Source: Christensenella sp. UBA1750 (GTDB lineage: Bacteria; Bacillota; Clostridia; Christensenellales; UBA1750). Taken from it: DNA of 14,810 nt. Below are positions 1 to 6,264 of this stretch, piece by piece. Location: the NCBI GenBank assembly GCA_002315655.1, contig DCHO01000031.1, positions 12,283 through 27,092 on the forward strand, given 5' to 3'. A program made the translations under genes and the position numbers. The first letter of the stretch is position 1. Each line of letters starts with the position of its first letter. A model generated the notes under the pieces. The model made no database searches, was not told where the DNA came from, and was given only the letters and a program-made list of their open reading frames with translations.

Positions 1-608
1 CCGGGGTCGCCTTCGTCGGCGTTGCAGCAGACGTACTTCTGGTCATTGACGGAAGCCGCTGCGAAAGCCCACTTGGTGCCGGTGGGGAAGCCTGCGCCGC
101 CGCGTCCGCGGAGGCCGGAGGCCTTCATGGTGTCGATAACCTGCTGGGGGGTCATTTCGGTCAAGACCTTGGCCAAGGCTCTGTAACCGTCGCGGGCGAT
201 GTATTCGTCGATCTTTTCGGGGTCGATGACGCCGCAGTTGCGAAGCGCAACGCGCTTCTGCTTCTTGTAGAAGTCAACCTCGTCCAGAGACTTGTTGACA
301 GTGGTCTGTTCCTCAACGGCGCCGGTATAGAGCAGATGGCGCACGATGCGGCCCTTGACCAGATGCTCGGAGACGATCTCGTCCACGTCATCAGCCTTGA
401 TGTGGGAGTAGAAAGCGCCTTCGGGATAAACGATAACGACGGGGCCCATTGCGCACAGACCGAAGCAGCCCGTGTGCACCAATTTGACCTCGTTCTCCAG
501 ACCGGCTTCCTTTATCTTCGCTTCAAAGCGGGAGAAGATTTCGGGAGAACCGGAGGAAGTGCAGCCCGTACCGCCGCAAACCAGAACCTGCGAACGAAAC
601 AAGTCCAT
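1..608 (-). CDS. hydB: NADH-binding NuoF/HydB-like subunit of [FeFe]-hydrogenase (partial)
   Basis: Flavin and iron-sulfur subunit of an NAD-linked hydrogenase, related to NuoF of complex I. It would bind FMN and NAD(H) and pass electrons to the other HydABC-type subunits in the cytoplasm. Only about 202 N-terminal residues are present; the rest lies beyond the left edge. Residues 7-85 form a thioredoxin-like [2Fe-2S] domain with Cys11, Cys16, Cys48 and Cys52 (motif HTGCFGLC). Residues 165-182 carry the glycine-rich FMN motif GLRGRGGAGFPTGTKW, followed by CCNADEGDP, both typical of NuoF. The ATG at 608 follows an AGGAGGT site (616-622). It is the last visible gene of a row starting at the NuoE homologue, which points to a bifurcating HydABC rather than complex I. 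The catalytic HydA should follow outside the window. The family is certain; the hydrogenase role is inferred from neighbours. Confidence 0.93.
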   Translation of the reverse strand, partial: MDLFRSQVLVCGGTGCTSSGSPEIFSRFEAKIKEAGLENEVKLVHTGCFGLCAMGPVVIVYPEGAFYSHIKADDVDEIVSEHLVKGRIVRHLLYTGAVEEQTTVNKSLDEVDFYKKQKRVALRNCGVIDPEKIDEYIARDGYRALAKVLTEMTPQQVIDTMKASGLRGRGGAGFPTGTKWAFAAASVNDQKYVCCNADEGDP

Positions 609-658
609 GTGTATTACCTCCTGTGAAATTACGGAAATGCCGGATAAGTCCGGGCTGA

Positions 659-1024
659 TTATTCGGCGGCACCGATGGTGTACTCGGTGACGACCTTGCC
701 GTTGATGATGTGATCGGTCACGATCTTGGCGACCTTTTCAGGGGTCATCAGGACATAAGTGACCTTTTCCTGACCGGGCATATAGACCTCGACCATGGGC
801 TCCAAGCGGCAGACGCCGATGCAGCCGGTCTGGGTGACCATAACGTCCTTTAAGTTGCGGCGATTGACTTCCTCAACAAACTCCATCATGACGGGACGGG
901 CGCCGGCAGAGATGCCGCAGGTGCCCATGCCGACCACAACGCGGGTGCCCGCACGGTCATTGCGGAGATTGATTTCGGAGAGCGTCTTCTGACGGATCGC
1001 TTCCAGATCCTGAATGGATTTCAT
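659..1024 (-). CDS. [2Fe-2S] ferredoxin-like (thioredoxin-fold) protein, HydD type
   Basis: Small 121-residue thioredoxin-fold iron-sulfur protein of the kind found in clostridial hydrogenase operons, for example HydD of the Thermoanaerobacter tengcongensis hydrogenase. It probably carries electrons within or next to the hydrogenase complex. Residues 28-44 contain GMGTCGISAGARP and residues 64-75 contain TQTGCIGVCRLEP. Only three cysteines are visible (36, 68, 72); the position where NuoE has a second N-terminal cysteine is Gly/Ala. I recall this as usual for the subfamily, but could not check it. The ATG at 1024 lies three bases after the stop of the upstream ATPase gene and in the same frame. 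Its Shine-Dalgarno GGAGGTG sits inside the end of that gene, so translation is probably coupled. Same operon as its NuoE and NuoF neighbours. Confidence 0.88.
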   Translation of the reverse strand: MKSIQDLEAIRQKTLSEINLRNDRAGTRVVVGMGTCGISAGARPVMMEFVEEVNRRNLKDVMVTQTGCIGVCRLEPMVEVYMPGQEKVTYVLMTPEKVAKIVTDHIINGKVVTEYTIGAAE

Positions 1025-1027
1025 GTT

Positions 1028-1579
1028 CTATGCACCTCCGTGTAAAGATTCAAATCCTTCGTTGAGATACCCCTTCATCCACTGCACCACATCGGGATTG
1101 TCCAGCGGAACGTCTCCGCCCAAGGCTGCGGAAATTTCTTCCGTGTCAAAGTCAAAGGCGTTGCCGTCCACACAATAATCCAGATGGAAATGGAAGGAAG
1201 GGTTTGAAATGACCAGAGAGATCATCGTGCCGGTAAGATCGCCCAGCGGCGGCCGGTCGATGGAGGAAAGCACAAAAATTGCCTTCATGGCTGTGCCGAC
1301 GTTTACCTCCGACTTTATATCGAAGGAACCGCCGGTCAGTTCCGCATTGGCCTTGAACATCGGAATGCCCAAACCGACCTTGCGCGTGGTGCGGGTGGTG
1401 GTAAAGGGCGAGACGACATTTTTGAGAAACTCAGGGCTCATGCCGCAGCCGTCGTCGGAGAGGGTCACGGTCAGTGTGTCCTTTGCGTGGTCAATGTCGA
1501 TGCCGATGGTCAAAACGGATGCCTTTGCCGTCAGGCTGTTCTGCGCCAAATCCAAGATATGCAGTGAAATTTCACGCAT
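1028..1579 (-). CDS. GHKL-fold ATP-binding protein of the hydrogenase operon
   Basis: 183-residue protein with a histidine-kinase-like ATPase fold. The N-box is near residues 10-15 (DLAQNS, Asn14), the G1 box is DDGCGM at 42-47 and the G2 box is GLGIPM at 69-74. There is no upstream dimerisation/phospho-acceptor histidine domain, no sensor and no membrane segment, so it is not a classical sensor kinase. After residue 110 comes a tail of about 70 residues of unknown function. Similar small ATPases sit between the NuoE-like and ferredoxin-like genes in other clostridial hydrogenase operons. It may phosphorylate or bind a partner in the H2-signalling module, or help control assembly; neither is shown here. 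It begins 41 bases after the NuoE-like gene, behind a moderate AGAGG-type ribosome site. Confidence 0.88.
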   Translation of the reverse strand: MREISLHILDLAQNSLTAKASVLTIGIDIDHAKDTLTVTLSDDGCGMSPEFLKNVVSPFTTTRTTRKVGLGIPMFKANAELTGGSFDIKSEVNVGTAMKAIFVLSSIDRPPLGDLTGTMISLVISNPSFHFHLDYCVDGNAFDFDTEEISAALGGDVPLDNPDVVQWMKGYLNEGFESLHGGA

Positions 1580-1620
1580 AAATCTTTTGCCTCTTTCGTC
1601 AAATCAGTGGATGTCCGGCC

Positions 1621-2097
1621 TTAATACTTGGCCAGAATGGCGGGAACCTCGTCCGGAGTCAGACGACCGTAGACCTCGTCACCGATCATCATGACAGGTG
1701 CAAGACCGCAGGCACCCAAGCACCGGGTAGCGTTCAGAGTGAACTTGCCGTCCTCGGTGGTTTTGCCGACGGCAACCTTGAGCTCTTCGCTCAGGCGATC
1801 CAGAACCGCCTGAGAGCCCTTGACGTAGCAGGCAGTGCCTAAGCACACGCCGATGACGTGCTCGCCCTGGGGTTCCAGAACGAACTGTGCGTAGAAGGTA
1901 GCCACACCGTAGACCTCGGACAGGGTGATGCCCAGAGCGTCAGCGATGTACTGCTGCACTTCCTGAGGAAGATAGCCGAAGATTCCCTGAGCCTCCTGCA
2001 TGATGGGCATCAAGGCACCCTGGACTCCCTTTTTCGCGTCGATGACTGCCTGAAGCTGCGCGTACTTTTCCTGATCCTTGCAGCAAGAACAAGACAT
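1621..2097 (-). CDS. hydC: NuoE/HydC-like [2Fe-2S] subunit of [FeFe]-hydrogenase
   Basis: 158-residue 24-kDa-type subunit (complex I NuoE family), the usual partner of NuoF-like proteins. It holds one [2Fe-2S] cluster that relays electrons between the flavin subunit and the rest of the complex. A helical N-terminal part carries the family motif GYLPQEVQQYIADALG (41-56) and VYGVATFYAQF (62-72). The thioredoxin-fold part carries the four ligands Cys85, Cys90 (GVCLGTACYVKGS), Cys126 and Cys130 (CLGACGLAP). The start ATG is preceded by a GGGGG-type ribosome site. The extreme N-terminus reads MSCSCC, adding three cysteines not needed for the standard cluster. It is the first gene after a 177-bp gap with a candidate promoter, so it probably leads the catalytic hydrogenase operon. 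Confidence 0.94.
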   Translation of the reverse strand: MSCSCCKDQEKYAQLQAVIDAKKGVQGALMPIMQEAQGIFGYLPQEVQQYIADALGITLSEVYGVATFYAQFVLEPQGEHVIGVCLGTACYVKGSQAVLDRLSEELKVAVGKTTEDGKFTLNATRCLGACGLAPVMMIGDEVYGRLTPDEVPAILAKY

Positions 2098-2137
2098 AGA
2101 CTTGTCGACCCCCTTAAATTAAAATGAGTTTGAAAGC

Positions 2138-2161
2138 ATGACAATTTTTTATCAGTGTCAT
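2138..2161. promoter_or_regulatory. Inverted repeat just downstream of the predicted hydC start point
   Basis: ATGACA, 12 bases, TGTCAT: a perfect six-base inverted repeat in the leader of the NuoE-like gene. With the predicted start point near 2163 it covers about +3 to +26, a place where a repressor would block transcription. It could also form a weak stem in the leader RNA. It does not look like the published Rex consensus. Role is inference. Confidence 0.4.
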
Positions 2162-2169
2162 TCTTTTAG

Positions 2170-2208
2170 ATTCTACCACACAATTTGCATTTTTGCACTG
2201 GTTTTGCA
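2170..2208 (-). promoter_or_regulatory. Candidate promoter of the hydC operon
   Basis: On the minus strand an extended -10 element (TG, one base, TAGAAT) occupies 2175-2170. The -35 position with 17-base spacing (2198-2193) reads GTGCAA, a poor match. The -35 region carries three close copies of TGCAAA/TGCAA (ending at 2184, 2193 and 2204 on the minus strand). Weak -35, strong extended -10 and nearby repeats suggest regulated transcription. Confidence 0.5.
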
Positions 2209-2274
2209 AACATTTTTCTGCCAATTCGTAGCAGTTTACACACTTTTTTCAAAACTGTTTCCAAATCCCCGGCA

Positions 2275-2985
2275 CTATATTCGGCCTCTGCATTCCTTTA
2301 AGTAGGAAAACAGTGCCTCCCGGCTGTTCTCGGGCAGCTCCAGGCAGAACTCCCGCTCGGAAATGTCTCCCAGGCGATGCGCGTCGGAGGCGTAGAGCAC
2401 CTTATAATTCCCCACGTCACAGGCGGGCGCCGGGGCGTTCCGATAGACCTCCAATGCCGCAAACTTCGGAAAGGGCGGCAGAAAGCCCAGGTTCCCAAGC
2501 AGCGAGTTGGACGAGCGGTTGATGTGCGCCGCTACGGTAAGTCCCCCGGCCTGCGTACACAGATGCTCAATTTCTTCAATGGATAAATCCGTCGCGGAGA
2601 CCAGCAGCCTGTCCAGCTCCCCTGTTCCCTCATCGTCCTCGTTCATGATGGTCTGACTGCCGAAGATGCTCCGATTGTTGGGAATCGGCGGCAGGTGGGA
2701 ATAGACCATGCGCCCGAAGTCCACGGCGGTTTCCACCCTGCTAAAATAGGTCAGAATGTGGACTTCCTCCGAGGAGGTCACTTCAATGCCGGGCAGCAGC
2801 GTCACGCCGTAGGCATTGCAGACCGCCTCGATGGCGGGCAGGTTTTCCGCGGAATTGTGATCGGTCACCGCAATGCAGTCCAGCTTTTTGATGAACGCCA
2901 TGCCCGATATGTTGTTGGGCGTCATGTCCTCATCGGCGCAGGGCGACAAGCAGGAATGGATGTGCAGATCAACGGCACACTGCAA
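2275..2985 (-). CDS. PHP-domain phosphoesterase
   Basis: 236-residue metal-dependent hydrolase of the PHP family. Its metal-binding motifs appear in order: DLHIHSCLSPC (6-16), TDHNS (41-45), PGIEVTSSEEVH (65-76), AAHINR near 155 and SDAH near 202. It may hydrolyse a phosphoester in a signalling or nucleotide pathway; the substrate cannot be read from the sequence. PHP genes of this type recur next to DRTGG proteins and HydS-type hydrogenases in Clostridia, so a part in H2/redox signalling is likely. The start is chosen as TTG at 2985. No ATG lies upstream of the DLHIH motif in this frame, and the codons before it are CCC and the TAG stop of the preceding DRTGG gene. No clear Shine-Dalgarno is seen, so translation may depend on re-initiation after the upstream stop. 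Confidence 0.9.
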   Translation of the reverse strand: MQCAVDLHIHSCLSPCADEDMTPNNISGMAFIKKLDCIAVTDHNSAENLPAIEAVCNAYGVTLLPGIEVTSSEEVHILTYFSRVETAVDFGRMVYSHLPPIPNNRSIFGSQTIMNEDDEGTGELDRLLVSATDLSIEEIEHLCTQAGGLTVAAHINRSSNSLLGNLGFLPPFPKFAALEVYRNAPAPACDVGNYKVLYASDAHRLGDISEREFCLELPENSREALFSYLKECRGRI

Positions 2986-2988
2986 GGG

Positions 2989-3336
2989 CTACTTGACCGG
3001 GTTCGGCAGTCCCAGACCGTACAGGATGCCGGAGAGTTCGTAGGAGGTCTTGCCGCTGCCCAGCACGGCAATGCCTTCCTCGGTGGCCTTGTCCAGGGTC
3101 GCCTGTTCCACAACGATGTTCTCGGGAATGACGACGCAGGCCATGTCCAGCAGGGTCGCCACGGCAATCACGTTCATGTGGTTCATCACCGTGACCCATG
3201 CGGTGCCGGAGGTGCCCTTGGCCATCACCCAAGAGAGCAGGTCGCAGGTGTAGGCGGAAGACACTTCCTTATCCAGCGCCACGCCTTCATTTAATATCTT
3301 TGCATCCAGTTTTTCCGCAAGTTCTTTTACAATCAT
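2989..3336 (-). CDS. DRTGG-domain protein (second copy)
   Basis: 115-residue stand-alone DRTGG-domain protein, a small alpha/beta domain of unknown biochemical function also found in phosphotransacetylase-like and CBS-containing proteins. It starts MIVKELAEKLDAK and ends TSYELSGILYGLGLPNPVK. It matches the 5128-5499 product along its whole length by eye, for example xSGILYxxGLP at the C-terminus and VxCVVFxxA/VACVVIPEN in the middle. The two are paralogues inside one operon. The ATG at 3336 has a clear GGAGG seven bases upstream. It sits between the HydS-type hydrogenase (26-base gap) and the PHP gene (three-base gap, same frame). No enzyme motif is visible. A nucleotide- or partner-binding regulatory role is inference. 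Confidence 0.85.
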   Translation of the reverse strand: MIVKELAEKLDAKILNEGVALDKEVSSAYTCDLLSWVMAKGTSGTAWVTVMNHMNVIAVATLLDMACVVIPENIVVEQATLDKATEEGIAVLGSGKTSYELSGILYGLGLPNPVK

Positions 3337-3362
3337 ACTTTTTCCTCCATTATATATTCTCT

Positions 3363-4676
3363 TTATACCCGGGTCTTTTCGGAAATGTCCACCATGAGGC
3401 GCGACATTCTGTGCAGCTCGGCCTTTAACTTGAAGATGCAGTCCATCTCCACCGCAAAGCCGTCCACCACGTCCTCCGCCAGTGCCCGACAGGAGGGCGA
3501 GCCGCAGGAGCCGCAGTCCAGCCCCGGCAGGTGCCGCAGAATCGTTTCCACCTGCTCCATCTTCTGCAGGGCAACGGAAAAATTGTTGTCTAACTGCAGG
3601 GTGGCGTTGGGCTGCAGCAACACCGTGGTGCGCAGCTCCTCGTCGGTCAGCTCCGGCTCGTCTAAGTTTTTGACGTGCTCCTGCATTTTCGGCATATTTT
3701 CCGTGAGCTTGCGCAAACGGTTCTTTGCAACGTAGGGGTTTTCAAAGGTTAAGGGGCCGCCCAGACAGCCGCCCACGCAGGCCAGACCTTCAAAATACTG
3801 CAGGTCGGACAAATCTCCGTCCTCGATGGATTCCAGCGCCTGAATGACGTTCTCGATGCCGTCCACTGCCAGCGAATTTTCCACACCCACCGCCAGCATT
3901 TCGCCGCCGGTCTGCGCCCAGCCGACGCCGATGGAACCGGCATTCTGCAAATGGTCAAAGTGGCGGCAGTCCTTCATGGCATTGTTGAGCTTGCCGTAGA
4001 TTTCCATTATGGAGATGACGCCGTCCACGTTGCTCTTTTTGATGGACTGGGGCGCTCTGGCCTCGGTCATTTTCGCGGGGCAGGGCGAGATGAAGAAGAT
4101 GCCCACATCCTCCGGCGCAGCGGACATATTCTGGCACACGCGCTTGCGTGCCGCCAGTGCCGCCGCCTCCATGGGCGAGATCACATCCACCACATTATCC
4201 AGCAGCTCCGGGAAACGCACCTGAATCAGCCGCACGATGGCGGGACAGGCTGAGGAAATCAGCGGCATTCCGTTGTGGACGTGCCGGTTGTCGATGCGCT
4301 TTTTGATCTCCTTGGAAACATACTCCGCGCCCCGCGCCACCTCGAACACATCGTCAAAGCCGATGGCGATGAGCGCATCCAGCAGGCGGGAAACATCCTT
4401 CAAGCCCTTAAACTGCCCGTAAAGCGTGGGTGCGGGCAAAGCCACCTTGATCTTGAACTGCGCCATTTTGTCCATAGGCTCGTTCACCGCGACCTTGGCA
4501 TGATACGCACAATACTGAATACAGGCGCCGCAGTCGATACATCGCTCCTTGATGATGTGCGCACAGCCGCCGTACACGCGGATGGCCTCAGTGGGGCAAT
4601 GCTTTAAGCAGGTCGTGCAGCCCTTGCACTTGTCCTTTTCCAGCATAACGGAATGGTAATAGCTCTTTTGCTCCAT
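3363..4676 (-). CDS. Putative sensory [FeFe]-hydrogenase (HydS type)
   Basis: 437-residue iron hydrogenase large-subunit homologue. Residues 17-27 (CKGCTTCLKHC) and 46-56 (CIDCGACIQYC) bind two [4Fe-4S] clusters. The H-cluster domain keeps its four ligands: Cys144 (SSACPA), Cys199 (SPCPAKMTE), Cys300 and Cys304 (ACVGGCLGG). Residues 388-413 (CGSCGSPSC, last Cys413) form another [4Fe-4S] domain. Three active-site positions differ from catalytic enzymes: Ala143 replaces the proton-shuttle cysteine before the first ligand, Ser197 replaces the usual methionine of MPC, and Arg115 appears to replace a proton-path glutamate. Such changes are known in putative sensory [FeFe]-hydrogenases of groups C and D. 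No PAS domain follows, unlike group C HydS, so group D or a related form fits better. It lies between an RsbW-like ATPase and a DRTGG gene, consistent with H2 sensing. Sensor role is inferred. Confidence 0.9.
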   Translation of the reverse strand: MEQKSYYHSVMLEKDKCKGCTTCLKHCPTEAIRVYGGCAHIIKERCIDCGACIQYCAYHAKVAVNEPMDKMAQFKIKVALPAPTLYGQFKGLKDVSRLLDALIAIGFDDVFEVARGAEYVSKEIKKRIDNRHVHNGMPLISSACPAIVRLIQVRFPELLDNVVDVISPMEAAALAARKRVCQNMSAAPEDVGIFFISPCPAKMTEARAPQSIKKSNVDGVISIMEIYGKLNNAMKDCRHFDHLQNAGSIGVGWAQTGGEMLAVGVENSLAVDGIENVIQALESIEDGDLSDLQYFEGLACVGGCLGGPLTFENPYVAKNRLRKLTENMPKMQEHVKNLDEPELTDEELRTTVLLQPNATLQLDNNFSVALQKMEQVETILRHLPGLDCGSCGSPSCRALAEDVVDGFAVEMDCIFKLKAELHRMSRLMVDISEKTRV

Positions 4677-4715
4677 GAGATTCTCCCCCTTTCTATTTGT
4701 GTGTCGGGAGGCGGA

Positions 4716-5141
4716 TTATGCCGCCAGTTTGAATTTCATTAAGATGGTCGTGCTCACGCCGACGGTGGACTGAATCTCAAACGCATCGGCATTACGCTTC
4801 ATGTTGGGCAAGCCCATGCCCGCGCCGAAGCCCATGTTTCTGACCTCCTCCGAGGCGGTAGACCAGCCCTCGGACATGGCAAGGTCGAGATCCGGGATGC
4901 CGGGGCCAATGTCCGTGACCAGTAATGTCACCTGATCGCTGTCCACGGTAAAGTCGATACAGCCGCCCAGTGAGTGAATGATTAAATTGAGCTCCACTTC
5001 ATAGGCGCACACGGAGACCCGTCGCATCACCACGGGGTCTGCGCCCAGCTTTTTCAAGGTGCGCTTGATCTTCGCGGAGGCTTCCCCGGCGGAGACGAAA
5101 TCGTCCTTTTTCACATCGTAGCGTTCGTTAATCAGAGGCAT
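4716..5141 (-). CDS. RsbW-like (anti-sigma/serine kinase type) ATPase
   Basis: 141-residue cytoplasmic protein with the HATPase_c fold in the compact form seen in SpoIIAB/RsbW switch kinases. The N-box lies around 48-58 (YEVELNLIIHS, Asn52), the G1 box is TDIGPGIPD (76-84) and the G2 box is GFGAGMGLPNM (104-114). No transmembrane segment or phospho-acceptor domain is present. It could phosphorylate a serine or threonine on a partner in response to the HydS-type hydrogenase encoded next; the partner is unknown and no sigma factor or antagonist gene is nearby. The start overlaps the upstream DRTGG gene by 14 bases and has GGAGG about ten bases ahead, showing tight coupling. It is clearly different from the 1028-1579 ATPase, so the cluster encodes two distinct small ATPases. 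Confidence 0.88.
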   Translation of the reverse strand: MPLINERYDVKKDDFVSAGEASAKIKRTLKKLGADPVVMRRVSVCAYEVELNLIIHSLGGCIDFTVDSDQVTLLVTDIGPGIPDLDLAMSEGWSTASEEVRNMGFGAGMGLPNMKRNADAFEIQSTVGVSTTILMKFKLAA

Positions 5142-5499
5142 CCTGGTATTTCCTCCTTCCGATTCCGGGCAGGCCGTTGGAATAGAGAATGCCGGAGGTC
5201 ACATACAGGGTGTGGGGCGTGGAGAGCAGCACAATGCCGTCCTCGACGGCGCGGTCAATGACCTCCTGCGAAGGCAGCTTGGCGCGGACGAACACCACAC
5301 ATTCCACATCCACCATTTCCGCCGTGCGGATGACGTGCTCGTTCACCGTGCCGGTGAGCAGCACCGTTCTGCCGGTCACATAGGCCAGCACATCGCTCAT
5401 CATATCGGAGGAAAAGGCGGTGTCCATTTCGTTGTCCAGCTTGTCCTCCCCGGTGATGACCCGGGCTTCCAATAACTCACAGATTTTGCGAATCGTCAT
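5128..5499 (-). CDS. DRTGG-domain protein (first copy)
   Basis: Stand-alone DRTGG-domain protein of 123 residues, starting MTIRKICELLEARVITG. The open frame extends 15 codons further upstream, but the ATG at 5499 has GGAG ten bases ahead and matches the start of the paralogue at 3336. The core reads VDVECVVFVRAKLPSQEVID and the C-terminus TSGILYSNGLPG. Biochemical function of the domain is not known. The same pair (DRTGG, then ATPase) lies directly upstream of HydS-type hydrogenases in other anaerobes, so a regulatory or ligand-binding role in H2 sensing is a reasonable inference. It begins 26 bases after the membrane-protein gene, so the two are probably co-transcribed, and it overlaps the ATPase gene by 14 bases. 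Confidence 0.83.
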   Translation of the reverse strand: MTIRKICELLEARVITGEDKLDNEMDTAFSSDMMSDVLAYVTGRTVLLTGTVNEHVIRTAEMVDVECVVFVRAKLPSQEVIDRAVEDGIVLLSTPHTLYVTSGILYSNGLPGIGRRKYQDASD

Positions 5500-5525
5500 A
5501 ACTTCCCAACTCCTTCGCGTTCGGT

Positions 5526-6164
5526 TCAGGACTGCCCGCCGCAAAAGCGCGTCAGATAGTCCTTCAATGTATTGTCATAATTATACTTTATTGTTTGGGA
5601 AAGTTCCAGTGGATTTTGCGGATTTTCTTCGCAAACCTTATCAAACTGTAAAATTTCGTTGGAAAGAACGTCCATCAGGTCGGACAAGGCCTCCTCCTCG
5701 CCCAGCAAAAGGCAGTTGTAAAGTGCCTGTTCCCGCTTTCTTTGCAGGGCTTCCTTTTGCAGACGGAGCAGATTTACGGCTTCTTCTGCGGTCAGCTTGT
5801 CTTCGGAAAGGCTTCTGTAAAGGTCGGTCATCAGACACAGGCTGCTCACATATTCGGTATAGGCGTCTTGGATGGCGGAAAGCCGCTCCGGCTTGGCGGT
5901 TATGACCAAGCTCACGGCGGGGAGAGTGGTTTCCTCACTGTCAAAGCACAGTGTCACGGAAGGGAAGGTCACATACGCCGTAACTTCGTTATCCTCCGCA
6001 TCCGTCTCCCCGGTTGTCACCGTGACGCTCTGCGGGGCGGCAGCAGCCTTGTCCCGCTTCCATTTCCACATAAAAAGCATCAGCGACACCATCATAAGCA
6101 CCACGCACAGCGCAAAAATCCATGCGGGATTGCCGTTTCTTCCCCGATAATACCTTCTTTTCAT
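5526..6164 (-). CDS. Unrecognised single-pass membrane protein at the head of the H2-sensing operon
   Basis: About 212 residues and not recognised. A short basic N-terminus (MKRRYYRGRN) is followed by one strong membrane segment at about residues 14-33 (WIFALCVVLMMVSLMLFMW) and then KWKRDK. Basic residues flank both ends of the segment, so topology is not certain; the rest may be extracytoplasmic. Residues 40-95 are Thr/Val-rich, probably beta. Residues 95-200 are strongly helical with charged heptad-like stretches (LRLQKEALQRKREQALYNCLL) and may form a coiled coil. Four cysteines lie after the membrane segment. Two ATGs are adjacent (6167, 6164); 6164 is preferred because it is better spaced from the GGGGAG site, while the longer open frame to 6212 lacks one. 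It lies 26 bases ahead of the first DRTGG gene in the same direction, so it may be part of the H2-signalling module. Confidence 0.72.
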   Translation of the reverse strand: MKRRYYRGRNGNPAWIFALCVVLMMVSLMLFMWKWKRDKAAAAPQSVTVTTGETDAEDNEVTAYVTFPSVTLCFDSEETTLPAVSLVITAKPERLSAIQDAYTEYVSSLCLMTDLYRSLSEDKLTAEEAVNLLRLQKEALQRKREQALYNCLLLGEEEALSDLMDVLSNEILQFDKVCEENPQNPLELSQTIKYNYDNTLKDYLTRFCGGQS

Positions 6165-6206
6165 CATCCTCTCCCCTTTCAGGTTAAGGATTATGCTTCC
6201 CTTCCC

Positions 6207-6235
6207 TTGCACAACACCGCTTCTTGCTTTATACT
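6207..6235 (+). promoter_or_regulatory. Candidate promoter of the DUF6062 gene
   Basis: TTGCAC at 6207-6212 and TATACT at 6230-6235 are separated by exactly 17 bases, a good vegetative sigma-A arrangement. The predicted start is near 6242, 23 bases before the ATG. It lies in the 100-bp gap between divergent genes. Confidence 0.6.
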
Positions 6236-6264
6236 ATAAAAAACGATGCACGGAGGATATAAAT

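Noticed and set aside
1..2097. Respiratory complex I (nuo) operon
   Set aside because: The NuoE- and NuoF-like genes are separated by a GHKL ATPase and a ferredoxin-like gene and follow a HydS module; no other nuo genes are present, so a hydrogenase fits better.
2098..2274. Rex repressor site in front of the hydrogenase operon
   Set aside because: No TTGTTAA-like half-sites with the required spacing were found; the inverted repeat present is a different sequence.
2695..3294. 199-codon plus-strand open frame opposite the PHP and DRTGG genes
   Set aside because: Antisense shadow of two convincing genes; His/Gly/Gln-rich composition without motifs.
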